DNA of 64,000 nucleotides from Parietaria judaica (lineage: Eukaryota > Streptophyta > Magnoliopsida > Rosales > Urticaceae), in the NCBI GenBank assembly GCA_954871525.1, contig OX940863.1, forward strand, positions 1,216,001 through 1,280,000, written 5' to 3'. Shown in pieces: positions 11,216-21,367 of this stretch. The number at the start of each line of letters is the position of its first letter. The stretch's first letter is position 1. The position numbers and the translations under genes were made by a program. The notes below the pieces were generated by a model. It made no database searches. It was not told the DNA's origin and was given only the letters and a program-made list of their open reading frames with translations.

Positions 11216-13360
11216 TTGATTTCGTGCTCAAGAATGGGGAAGAAAGGTTCCCGGATCATGCACCCTGTCGACAAAGTAAAGAAGAAGGAATCTCGGAGCT
11301 CCTCCTCGTCGCGACCCTCTCCGTCGCTGCCGAGTGATGAACCAGCTCCACCGCCGGTCCCGAATCAGCCCGACGCGACTCCTTCGCCGATCAACTCTGG
11401 GTTTCCTCGATCATACTTCAAGCTCAACGGGAAAGAATTCTTTCCACTGGTCGATTTTGCTGAGAAACGCAGGATTCTTCTAGCTCAGGGGGCCGAGGAA
11501 ATCATGTTTCCATCTGAGGATATCTCGGTCGAAGATTTGGAGAATGTTGAACCCTCCAAAACTACTCCGGTCTTATCATCTACGGAGACATTACTGGCTG
11601 ATACCATCGATTTGGAAAACCTTGGTGACACACACAATGCCGTTGGTGATTCTGAGACCAACACGAGTGCTGAAAAAATAGAGCCCGGATCAGATTTTTC
11701 AGAATTAGAGGCCACTTTCCTCTCCTCAGTGGCTGCCTCCGTAACGAATGTGTTTGCCGACTCCTTAGCCGATGATGTTACAGGTTCGATCAAAGGAAAA
11801 ATCTCGAACCCTAAAAACAGTGCTACCACAAGAAAAGAGATTGAGAATATCATTCTTGGTGTTGATTCTCCAGTGCCGGAAGTTGCTCATCGTTCGTTGC
11901 TTCGTGCGTCAGCTTCATCACTCTCCAAGGACTCAGGTACTTCCGACAAGTCTCCGGGGATGCAGGATGTTTCAGCAACTTTGAAACGTAAAATCCCTTC
12001 CTCTCCCGGACCTTCCAAGAGACGAAAAGCTCCTCCTCCAGCCGACGAGGATATAATTGATGGTACTATCCCTGATCAAAACGTGATGCGCAACAGTTCA
12101 GCTCCATTGGCTTCAAGTCAACCATCTTCTTCGGCAAATCAAGGACTATCCGCAAATGCTTTAAGTGCAAAATTCTATGATCTCGCCTCTGAAGAACGGT
12201 GGGAACGGTGTGAACTCCGCCCGGTTCACTTGGAAAGATATCTCGAGATGCGATCTTATGAAGGTACAACCTTTGCGGATTTCATCAAGGGTGCTAATCT
12301 GGAGTTTCTGTTCACTGGTCTTCGCCGAGCATTCCCGGCTCTTGTGCGAGAGTTCTATTGCAATCTTCAAACGACCAGTCGGTTGAAGTCTAGCGACTGG
12401 TTCGGGAAAGTTTATGTCCGGGGTCATATTATTGATTTCTCGCCTTCTGTCATTGCAACTTTTCTGAAATATCCAATTTCAGAAAATGATATCCCACACC
12501 ACGATCGTCAGCTATCTGATCTAACTCCGATTTATCGTGTGCTCACTGGCGATGACTCCGGCTTCTGGCCTCGAGGTGCAGCGGCAATTGCAGCAGCTCA
12601 GTTGTCTCTGAAATTCTTTGCCTTATGGAGGATTGTTATGGAGAACATCAGCCCTTCTTCTAACAAGTCTCGCGTTACGATCAAAGTGGCTAGAATAATG
12701 TACTGCTTTGCGAAGGGTCTTCCATTGGACTTGGGACGCTTTCTTTATGAAAACATCATGCAGTTTGCAAATGTCGGTTTGCCCGCTCAGAGTTTGCCAT
12801 CTCCCTGCCTCATCTCGGAGATTCTGATTTCTCAAGTGCCTGATATTGCTACCTCAGACGAAGCAGTTCAAAACTTACCGCAAAGTCGACCAACCAAATC
12901 TGGTTACGAGAAGCACTCGGATCTTCATCCCGCCAATGATGGATCTTCCTCCCGGATCAAACACATCTCGCGCTCGTCTGTTCCCAGTGAGGTTACTCCC
13001 CGTCGTTCTCCACGCTCTAAAATCAAGATGGTGGCTGAACCATCTACAAGAAATGGCTCCAGATCTGAATCTCTGCCCAAGACACGTGTGCACTCGCCTT
13101 CGGGGCGACATTCTCGACAGGCAGATCAGCGCTACTCATCCAGACCTCCTGGCCAGTCAAGTCATTCCTCCACAGGGGCAGTTCCTCCAGCCTTAGCTGC
13201 TGTTCGCTCCGAGTTAGTAAATGTTCAGCGAGCTCAAGCCCTGGTGGTCCGTACGCTCGAATCTACTATGGCACAGGTTCACTCTCTCTCCGATCAGATT
13301 GTTCTGCTTCAAGAGACGATTCTTGACATTCAGACGGATCTTCGTTCTCCTTCCGAGTAG
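11216..13360 (+). CDS. Extra 3' ORF of the Sirevirus-like element, function unknown
   Basis: An open frame of 714 codons. The second methionine (11234, MGKKGSRIMHPVDKVKKK) is the more plausible start, giving 708 residues. The N-terminal 310 residues are Ser/Pro-rich, with basic patches (KKKESRSSSSS, KRKIPSSPGPSKRRK) that look like nuclear localisation signals. A folded region at about 317-530 (FYDLASEERWERCEL through LPSPCLISEIL) resembles the domain annotated in plants as putative plant transposon protein. A Ser/Arg/Pro linker follows, then a C-terminal coiled coil (about 660-710). I see no signal peptide or membrane segment, so an envelope-like role is not supported by the sequence. It lies between pol and the purine tract, the usual place for the extra ORF of Sireviruses. 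Confidence 0.75.
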   Translation: MISCSRMGKKGSRIMHPVDKVKKKESRSSSSSRPSPSLPSDEPAPPPVPNQPDATPSPINSGFPRSYFKLNGKEFFPLVDFAEKRRILLAQGAEEIMFPSEDISVEDLENVEPSKTTPVLSSTETLLADTIDLENLGDTHNAVGDSETNTSAEKIEPGSDFSELEATFLSSVAASVTNVFADSLADDVTGSIKGKISNPKNSATTRKEIENIILGVDSPVPEVAHRSLLRASASSLSKDSGTSDKSPGMQDVSATLKRKIPSSPGPSKRRKAPPPADEDIIDGTIPDQNVMRNSSAPLASSQPSSSANQGLSANALSAKFYDLASEERWERCELRPVHLERYLEMRSYEGTTFADFIKGANLEFLFTGLRRAFPALVREFYCNLQTTSRLKSSDWFGKVYVRGHIIDFSPSVIATFLKYPISENDIPHHDRQLSDLTPIYRVLTGDDSGFWPRGAAAIAAAQLSLKFFALWRIVMENISPSSNKSRVTIKVARIMYCFAKGLPLDLGRFLYENIMQFANVGLPAQSLPSPCLISEILISQVPDIATSDEAVQNLPQSRPTKSGYEKHSDLHPANDGSSSRIKHISRSSVPSEVTPRRSPRSKIKMVAEPSTRNGSRSESLPKTRVHSPSGRHSRQADQRYSSRPPGQSSHSSTGAVPPALAAVRSELVNVQRAQALVVRTLESTMAQVHSLSDQIVLLQETILDIQTDLRSPSE

Positions 13361-13382
13361 GCTTTGTCATTTTCCGTCAGCA

Positions 13383-13428
13383 GAGGGGGAGTAAAGTGAC
13401 AGGGGGAGACATCGACGACAGGGGGAGC
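13383..13428 (+). repeat. Three copies of a GGGGGAG polypurine motif
   Basis: AGGGGGAG-like blocks occur near 13383, 13400 and 13419, just after the extra ORF stop. They copy the core of the true polypurine tract 250 bp downstream. Multiple polypurine copies in this position are a recognised hallmark of Sireviruses. Confidence 0.8.
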
Positions 13429-13675
13429 ATAGCCATGAGTGACTCAACCAAACTTTTTGTCTTTAAGTTTCCTTTGCATTAAGTTTCATCATTAAATAGT
13501 TCCTTTGTTGCTTTTGGAAACTGTATTTTGATTTGGGTTGTATTAAGTTTCCTTTTGTTGGTTATGAAAACTTTGGTCACTCAATTGGTTAATCAGAAGT
13601 TCAAGCTTATCTCATGACCGTTTGTTCGTCGCTACATGTCTACGGGTCACCTAATAATCTGCTCAACAAAAATGC

Positions 13676-13688
13676 CAAAGGGGGAGTT
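13676..13688 (+). other. Polypurine tract of the Sirevirus-like element
   Basis: AAAGGGGGAGTT abuts the TG of the 3' LTR. This is the position and composition expected for the plus-strand primer of reverse transcription. Confidence 0.9.
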
Positions 13689-14486
13689 TGAAAAACTGTC
13701 TTTATTTGACAGTTTAGTGCAGTTTCATGTTTGGCAGTATTGTTGATCATATGCGCGGTCACACCTACGAGTTCCTTATCCATAGAGCGGAATTGGTCAG
13801 TTTCGGTTGAGATATTTAAGGAATTCGTTCTCCCTTATCTGCTGGTCAAATATCAGAGTTAAAGGAGCTGGATAAATTCGAATTATTAAGGAAATACTTA
13901 GTCAAGGAAAGACTAAGTAAAAAGCCTTAAAATGAGGAAGAATTGGTTATCTTGTTGAGAGCTTTTGGGGATCTATTTAAACTGATCTAGGGCTCTCAAT
14001 TTCGTTCATCCATTCACCCATATCTTGAGAGAAAAACGTACAGAGCTTGAGAGAGCATCCTTAGCCTTTTTCTCACAATCCCCGTGGATCGTTCGTTGGC
14101 GCTTTCTTCATGCGAAGAAGTCTGAAGGAGTCTGAAGCACTTCAACATCGTCAACGGAGTAGTGCACACCTGCACTGATCGACACTCGCCGGAAGCCGCC
14201 TTACTCGCTTGCCGTGCCGCCGTGTCATCGTCACAATCAACAGGTTACAGGACTGGTTACATCGCTGGTCGCACTGGTTAGAGTGTATTGTCTAGTTTGT
14301 TGTTCGGTGAACAAATCGATTGTGTAACGTCCATCTTGTAATTATCAATGTTGATTAATCTGGGTGAGGGCCCCGCAGAGTAGATAGGTATCGAACTGCG
14401 TTAACAAAACATCGCGTGTGTCTCTTTACTTTCGCATGTGTTTGTTTATCGTTATTTTCCGCATAACCGAAGAACGTGACGTTTCA
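13689..14486 (+). repeat. 3' LTR of the Sirevirus-like element
   Basis: 798 bp with TG...CA ends, no difference from the 5' LTR detected on reading. It is followed at 14487-14491 by the right copy of the TAGTG target duplication. Confidence 0.95.
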
Positions 14487-14491
14487 TAGTG

Positions 14492-15640
14492 TATTTATTT
14501 CAAGTATGATCGTAGTACTATATATTATATATATATGTGTATGCATGTATAGTACGAGTGTCAGAGATTGTTTCTAGTTCTTTGTTTATTGTGTCGTGAA
14601 TTTGTACGTGTGTTATATAATAAGTGTTTTTATCATGAAGAAGTGTCTTCTTGTGTGTTTATAAAAGATGGCTTATTTATTAGTAATGTGAAGCTAAATA
14701 GTTTGTGTACTTTAGGCATATTAATTGTGTTCATGTCGTATTATATATATATATATATATAATATAGTAAATGAGTACTGTAGTTACTTGTTATCTAGTA
14801 TATAGGAATTAATTTATAGGACTTGGTATGAATATTTATTTTATTACATTTTATTTTTGTAAATTGATACTTGGGTAACCCTTGTTTAGTTACATTTTAT
14901 GATTACTTGTTGAGGATGAATTTCCCTCGTCACGTGAAAATTTCGCTTTTATTTATATTTAAATGTAAAGATCGTTGACTCTTAGTTGATTTAATGTGAT
15001 GCATTTGTGTAAAAAGTAAGTAAAATGCGTTATGTAAATGATATCGAAATATATTTTTTTAGAGAAGTTCATTCTTAATTCACTGTCATTGACGACGTAC
15101 TATTATTATTTTTATTTCTCTAGTACAGATGAGTAATAATATAAGAAGATTCGCCAGAAAGAAAGAAATAAAAGAGTTTAAGCAAATTAGAGATGTAATT
15201 TTTGATACTTTATAACTTCCCGTATTTTATTCTTCTTATTAATGAAAGGCTTAAATCTCACCTATATGACATGAAATACTACAAATCAAGCAACTCAATG
15301 TCCGTTTTCTCATATTTTAGATTTATTTTCATAAAAAAACACCTCATTATCAATGCACTACATCCACATCGAATTGATTCATTATTTTATATAATTTAAT
15401 TGCATACCAAATAACTTTCAAAAGAAAATATATAATTTTTATGAAGAAGAAATCGCATGAATTGGTGAGTCAAAAACAATTAATTAGTGTTTTTATGAGG
15501 TTGGTGTTTAAGAGAATCAATATATTTAAATGTGGGTTAATAATGAAAAACTGTCATCGGAAATACACGATAGAATTTGTAACAATAGGAGGATAAAAAG
15601 TTACAGTCATTGAATTGTATTTGTTGATTAATGCAAAGTA
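14492..15640. other. Displaced SHN1 3' flank and AT-rich intergenic DNA
   Basis: The first few hundred bases after the 3' LTR should be the original 3' UTR and terminator region of the SHN1-like gene, now almost 10 kb from its stop codon. TA runs occur at 14519-14533 and 14743-14762. No gene is seen. Confidence 0.55.
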
Positions 15641-15835
15641 GGGCTGAAATTTTTATATTCGGTTCCCGGTTTCGGTCTCGGTACCAAACCGTTTTCAGTT
15701 AAAAATCAGTTTTTTTTTACCATACCCTAAACAGGGACTTCCCGGTTCCGGTTGAAAAACCAGAACCATAACCAGTTCAAAATCTGAAATTCCCGGTTTT
15801 GTCATCCTGGTTCCGGTTGTATGTCGTTTTGCTTT
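15640..15835. repeat. CCGGTTC-rich degenerate repeat
   Basis: A stretch dense in variants of CCGGTTCCGGTT and its complement (for example TTCCCGGTTTCGGTCTCGGTACC). This is the composition of a common class of degenerate plant transposon ends. No target duplication could be fixed, so the class is uncertain. Confidence 0.4.
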
Positions 15836-16785
15836 AGGTTTGTCGCTTTTTCTAACATGTCGTTCATTTCACATTTCAGCCCAGATCCCTTCTCTCTCTC
15901 GAACGTTCAGCAGCTTCGGTCGGCGACTTGAGGTTAGGATTTTCTTCTGATTCTCCATCTTCTTGCTCGCTCTGATCTCATTCGTAGCCTCGGATTAGGT
16001 TAAATTCTGATTCTCCATGTTCTATTCTCTGTTGTTTGTTCAATTTTGAAATTGATTCATATTTGGACTTCTGATTTTGGTTAATTTCATATTTTTTTCT
16101 TCTAGTTTTTGATTGATTCTGCTTCTCTGTTTTTGTTAATATTGATTTTGGTTCATTTCATATTTGTTCTCTGTTTTTGTTTTCAAGATGAACTAGATTG
16201 TGTTTGTATGAGAAATTTAGTAAAAATCTCACAATCTCTAAGTGAACCACAGTCCCTTAAGCCCACTAAGCCCAGTTCAGCCGACTTTCTCCCTCGAAGC
16301 TCTGCCACCGTGACCTAGTTGCTCCCAGATCTTCCCAGCCGAACCCTCTACCTCTTACACTCGGATTTATCACGGTAAGTTTTGAGAGATTCGACCACTA
16401 AATTTGTGTTGAAATGTAAGGTTTTAGATTTGTGTTTGATTTAGGGGTGTGATAAATTTATGTTAAATTTGGATTGAATTTAAATTTGTGTTTTCGGATG
16501 AAAACAATGGTTCTTCTTTCACGGTGTAATGTCTGTGTCAATTTTTCTTATGTAGCGATATAAATTCGTCTTATGTGCTTCATTAGCATTCTATCTTCTA
16601 AAAAAATCACCAAATTATTACTACCACATTGCGGTAATCGACACCAAAAACTCAAATTTTCGGTTATGCGATAGTACAGAATTAACTTGAATCTTTACCT
16701 AGTGACAAATTAACACTTCTTTGCAGTAATCCAGTTTATTGCTGTTCTAATTCCTTCGAATCAACTGATCGGTATTTCGAAAAAG

Positions 16786-17526
16786 ATGATAAGAATCTTA
16801 AAGTCGAAACCCTTATCGTCGTCTCTCCAGTCCACGAGCCACCAGTTCCTCCAATGCTGCTACGCCGGTGGGACCCCGAAGGGAAAGTCAAAGCTGAAAG
16901 TAACCGGACCGTTGAAGCGGAGCAAGATAACCTTGAAAAAGGGGGCCGTCGCCACTCCCACCAAAAAAGGTGGTCCGAGCAGCGAAAAGCTGAAGCTGGA
17001 ACAGTTTTATGACCGATGCTTGAACGCTCCTACACCCATCAGGCACTTGACCCCTAAAGAGAGAGCCCGTGAAGTTGAAAGGGCGAAGTTAGGGCTCATA
17101 AGCAAAGCCCGGCAACAGGAGATCGACATGCTCAAGAAAAGTAAGGAAAAGCTCGGAGTTTCAGAGAAGCCGGGTATCATCGGCACGCCTGGTTTGGATC
17201 TCATAACCCTGGGAGTTGTCGACGCTGATCTGATACCGAAATACGATCTGACGGCTGAGGATGGAAAGAGGCTTGCGAAGGAGTACAGCAGAGTCCTGAT
17301 GAGGCAGCATCGGGCGAAGCAAGCATCGGAATCGATACTGCGGCAGCTGAAGAAAGCGGCAATTGCAGCGTTGCCTGAGCATCTTAGGGCAGCTGCGTTG
17401 ATGCCCGATACAGCTCCGGTCCCGTCAAATCGGTACATAGCGACGATAACTCCTCCGATCGAAGGGTTCGTGGAGAAGATGAGGGATGCGGCGATGACAA
17501 GTGGCGGAAGGCAGAAGCTGAGATGA
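16786..17526 (+). CDS. Probable mitochondrial large-subunit ribosomal protein mL40
   Basis: A single coding exon of 246 residues. The first 30 residues are rich in Ser/Arg/Lys and poor in acids, as in a mitochondrial presequence. A strongly basic region follows (GKSKLKVTGPLKRSKITLKKG), then helices rich in Lys/Arg/Glu (about 85-130). The C-terminal half (KEYSRVLMRQHRAKQASESILRQL through AALMPDTAPVPSNRYIATITPPIEGF) resembles the MRP-L28/mL40 pattern: a helix, a conserved Asp-containing turn, then a Pro-Pro-Ile segment. The 5' UTR appears to contain at least one intron (donor about 16377, acceptor about 16726), and a 3' UTR intron ending near 17848 is possible. Assignment is from remembered family pattern. 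It could be annotated simply as an unknown mitochondrial protein. Confidence 0.6.
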   Translation: MIRILKSKPLSSSLQSTSHQFLQCCYAGGTPKGKSKLKVTGPLKRSKITLKKGAVATPTKKGGPSSEKLKLEQFYDRCLNAPTPIRHLTPKERAREVERAKLGLISKARQQEIDMLKKSKEKLGVSEKPGIIGTPGLDLITLGVVDADLIPKYDLTAEDGKRLAKEYSRVLMRQHRAKQASESILRQLKKAAIAALPEHLRAAALMPDTAPVPSNRYIATITPPIEGFVEKMRDAAMTSGGRQKLR

Positions 17527-18790
17527 TGGTATGTTTTCTTCTCTTATTCAAAACATGGTTGATTTTGCCAGAGACTGCTTGTAGAGTCTTTTTCTACAGA
17601 TTTATAAGAATACGGGAATCGAAAACTTGTAGAATTTCACGCGATTTCTTCATGTTCTTTTATGCATATTATTACCGTGATAAGCCTGTAATCTCGTAAA
17701 TTGGGGAGCTGTATCGCCTGAAATCGCCAAACACAGCCGTGCGGCGAAACTTGATTAATTTGATGTGAATGTGATTAACTATTTTACTCTTCACTGCTAC
17801 ATGTTGCTTCGAATTAATCTGACGTGATAAATTTATATTGTTTATAGGGTTACGAATGCAAGTTCTTGCCGTGTTTTCGTTTCACGTCCGGAGTTATGCC
17901 AAGGAAGAATCGCACCGTGCTGGACAAGTACTAGTACGACCGATGGATTTGAGAAAATTGACGAATAAGATTTTTTCCGAATACGGAACCGAAGTCTGTT
18001 TTGTTCAGTTATTAGCACAACATATATTTTGGTCATTTATACCCTTTTGTAGACTGAGCTGTTAAATGAGAAAGAGATTTGTGAATTCGAAATTCGTTTG
18101 TTTTATCGTTACTCGCGATTAATTTGCGTAATCTTCAAGCCTTGAGAAGATTTTTATTAGGATCTTTTTTAATGCTTATATTGGTAAGATTGGCAATCCC
18201 TTGCTATATATAAAGGAGCCTTAGTGAATGAAAAAACCAGCGAAGAAAGAATCACAAAATTTAGTCTCGTAAGAGGAGAGATTAGGTTTAGGCAAAAGTT
18301 GACGAAAAGTGTGTATTGTGTTCGTGTGTTCACTGTGCCCTGTGTTTTTTATTCAGAGACTCGATCTTGGTTCGTAATTAATATTATTTTGTTAACTCCC
18401 TACTATGAAGTTCAATATTATGGCGCGCTGTAGCATGTAAGTTTGCACCGCGGCACGTTTCAAATTAAAACGATGGTACAATTTTTTTTCGTTGTTTGAA
18501 CTTGAATTTGGTATAAATATTCCATCACTTCGTACAATTTTGAGAGTTGATGACTTTGAAACGACAGGGCGTTCTTTAAATGGGCCTGGCCGCAATCATC
18601 TCGTAGTCTGCTCGGCGGGCCGGACCCATTGGGCTTTTACTAAGAATGTTGAACTAAACGGGTTGTCATTTGTACTGATTTATAAATAAATGGGAGTCTT
18701 TCGTCAGCATTGGAAGTTTTGGGGTCAAATTGTCGAACAAAATAAAATTAGAGGGCCTCTAGTCAATTTAAAAGAATTTCATTTCCTTTT
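17527..18790. other. 3' UTR of the mL40-like gene, then intergenic DNA
   Basis: Contains a possible 3' UTR intron of the mL40-like gene (ending in GTTTATAG near 17848). AT-rich DNA without a recognisable gene follows. The open frames here have no family features. Confidence 0.45.
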
Positions 18791-18922
18791 GAGAAGATCC
18801 AACGATCTCTGGAACAGAGAGAAGACCAGAGTACTACTCATCGATCTGCAATTGCCGGAATCTCTCATCGCCGGCGAAGAAAATTAGGGTTTCGAGCAAT
18901 TTGGGAGAGACGCGACGAGGCC

Positions 18923-20500
18923 ATGATTCTGGCGGTGTTGTTCGCGAATTACGAGGGCAACATCCTTGTCGAACGGTAAGCTCAGATCGTCGCTCATCGC
19001 CATTATATATGTTTTGTTTTGGCTGAATCATAGAAGATCTGATTATATATGTTTCGTTCTTCCTATTTTGGTGTTGTTTGAATCCTTAGAGAGATGTTGA
19101 TCTTCGTCGTGTATCCGGTCCGAGAATTCCGCCATTGATTTGTGGTTTCAAGTAGTACATTTCGTGCGCTGGGTATTTCCTTGTACTGATTGGGTGATTC
19201 TGGTTTACAGGTTTAATGGAGTTCCTGCCGAGGAGCGTCTGCATTGGCGATCGTTCCTCGTCAAACTCGGGGCCGAAAATCTCAAGGGTATTAAGAGCGA
19301 GGAGCTCCTTGTTGCGTGCCACAAGTACGTATTTGCTTCTATCATACAGAATCCTCGAATACGAGGTTAGACTCGATATAGATTAGAATCAAATTCGAAG
19401 CAGTGTCTTCTAAAGTCTAAACAGCCATAGTCGCTTTGGTTGTGAGTTTCCAATAGGAGATTAGACTCGAGAAAGAATTGATTTTCATTACACCATGAGT
19501 ACTTAATGAGCTAATTTTGAATTGAAATTTAACGATGGATATGCCGAGGAAGTTCTTAGAACAACGCAGCAACAATTGCAATCAATATTCACAGCACAGA
19601 ACTTCCTTTTACGGTTTAGAATTCGCAGGAATAGTTCTTCTCTGCAATTCTCTCTCGCTCTCGCTTGTTCTTAATCTGTTTACAATGGAAGTCTCTCTAC
19701 GATCTTGCGTATATTATCGCAAATATTCTACTCTCCATCCACTGTATTTGACTATTTATAGGCTATCACAAGTTCTAAATTCTAATAGAATAAAAATAAC
19801 TTTGCTAAACTGCAACTCGTCTTGTAATCGTGTAGAATTATGTCACTCGGTGTACTGTAATGGAAGAAGGAATGTGGTCTTTACGAAATTTCGTATTTTC
19901 ATAGGCATGTATCTCTACAATGTCTTGCATGTTTTGCCAAGCGAACGCTATATCCAATTAGTGACGTTTTACTCTTCCTTTCCTGCTAATCTTGTTCGCC
20001 AATAACTAAATTGCGCAATTTTTGTTCTTCAGGTCAGTGTACATTGTTTACACAGTTCTCGGCGATGTCAGCATTTACGTTGTTGGAAAAGACGAGTACG
20101 ATGAACTTGCATGTAAGTAATAAAACAATATATGCTTTAATCAGTCGATATTGCAGTTGAGTCATGTGTCATGTGTGTTTTTTGTTTTGACTTTGCACGG
20201 TCTTTTTGCAGTGTCGGAAGTGATATTCGTGATTACATCGGCCGTGAAGGATGTTTGTGGGAAAGCTCCGAGCGAGCGCCTTTTCCTTGACAAGTACGGA
20301 AAGATCTGCTTGTGTCTGGATGAAATTGTTTGGAAGGTAAGATTTTGAATGCACTAGTGAAGAAGTTATGCATTGTTTTTCTTCATGTTTTATCTTTGCG
20401 TAACGGGTTCATTCGTGTTGTTTGATAGGGAGTTCTGGAGAATACCGAAAAAGATAGAATTAAAAGGCTGATAAGGTTGAAGCCTCCGTCGGAGTTTTAA
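18923..20500 (+). CDS. LOLITA: LOLITA, small (sigma-like) subunit of the TPLATE/TSET adaptor complex
   Basis: CDS join(18923..18975,19211..19324,20033..20112,20212..20336,20429..20500), 147 residues; all four introns are GT-AG and phases agree. The protein has one longin-like fold, from MILAVLFANYEGNILVER to the end. It resembles coatomer zeta and adaptor sigma chains most clearly in KYGKICLCLDEIVWKG, followed by a short C-terminal helix (ENTEKDRIKRLIRLK). Plants use this subunit in the octameric TPLATE complex, the early adaptor for clathrin-mediated endocytosis at the plasma membrane. In Arabidopsis it is encoded next to SHN1, as it nearly is here. A TTAGGGTTT telo-box lies in the leader at about 18885. 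The alternative would be a generic SNARE-like or zeta-like protein. Confidence 0.82.
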
Positions 20501-21104
20501 GGCGGCCAAGAGAGGACATTGTTGTCAATATTTTCAAAAGTGATTGTCGCTTATTAGAGGACTTGTCTTAATGAAGCTTCAGTGTATTGCTTGTATCATT
20601 TGTGTTCCTTACCAGAGATGTTGAAGTTTGCCTTGTTTCATAGAAAGGAAAAGTAGAGCTTATTTAATTATTTATATTATGTTGCTAATTCATAAAATCG
20701 GATTTTTCTTCTTCTCAATATTCGTATTATTTCAGGTTTTGCATAAAATCGGTATAGCAACGATTTGCATTAAAATCGGAGCTACCGCCGCTATTGTCAG
20801 ATTCTTCCATTAAAAGTGCCTGCAAATTATGAGAAATGTATTTTCGGACATAGATTTTATTTTAAGGGTAAATTTATATTCGACGAGTTCTATATATAAG
20901 CTAATTAATTATCGTATTTTTAAGTATAATTAGTATTTATTTTAATAACTTTGATTTTTTATATAAATATAGGATAGGACTTAAGGAGTATAGTTTTATA
21001 AAACGAAAGTGCAATTTTAATAAAACATTAAGGATATAATTGTAATTTTATCATTCCTTGCCTGAACTGAACCCATTTCTTTCCCTGACTTAACCAAACT
21101 CCAT
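20501..21104. other. Intergenic DNA between LOLITA and RPC6
   Basis: Holds the LOLITA 3' UTR and an AT-rich spacer. No gene is seen; the open frames are short and AT-driven. Confidence 0.5.
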
Positions 21105-21130
21105 TCTCTCTCTCTCTCTCTCTCTCTCTC
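21105..21130. repeat. (CT)13 microsatellite in the RPC6 leader
   Basis: A pure CT run just upstream of, or within, the 5' UTR of the RPC6-like gene. CT runs are common near plant transcription starts. A 5' UTR intron follows, with donor at 21188 and acceptor ending at 21365. Confidence 0.85.
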
Positions 21131-21367
21131 CGACACGGCGGCGCAACCTTTCCCGAGGCGCGCGACGACGTTGGAAACGCGATTCAGGTTGCCTTTTGTT
21201 CAATTGTTTATAAACATAGCCGATTCAACTTTTTTTGTAAGCTTTGTCCGAAGAACTATATAGATTCTAATGCAGTCCAACTGTTTGATAAAGTGACTCA
21301 AAGAAAATGGTTGAGTCTTGGTGATTGGTCTTGCTTGTCAACTTATAATCATAAATTCCTTGCAGAA

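Larger units (their letters stand above)
4735..14486 (+). mobile_element. Complete Ty1/copia retrotransposon, Sirevirus type, inserted in the SHN1 3' UTR
   Basis: The element is 9752 bp with two 798-bp LTRs (TG...CA) that read as identical and a 5-bp TAGTG target duplication. It has an initiator-Met-tRNA type primer site (TGGTATCAGAGC) and a purine-rich tract before the 3' LTR. It carries an uninterrupted 1719-codon gag-pol with copia order (Gag, protease, integrase, RT, RNase H) and a second ORF of 714 codons. The long Gag with a coiled-coil region, the extra 3' ORF and the repeated GGGGGAG motifs downstream of it point to the Sirevirus lineage. Everything expected of an autonomous copy is visible. 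Whether it is expressed or methylated cannot be seen. Confidence 0.95.

Noticed and set aside
11216..13360. Sirevirus extra ORF as an envelope protein
   Set aside because: No signal peptide, no transmembrane segment and no glycoprotein-like Cys pattern. The composition suggests a nuclear or scaffold protein.
21293..21367. Upstream ATG extending RPC6 by 25 residues
   Set aside because: A good acceptor site lies between this ATG and 21368, and the extra residues do not resemble the family N-terminus.
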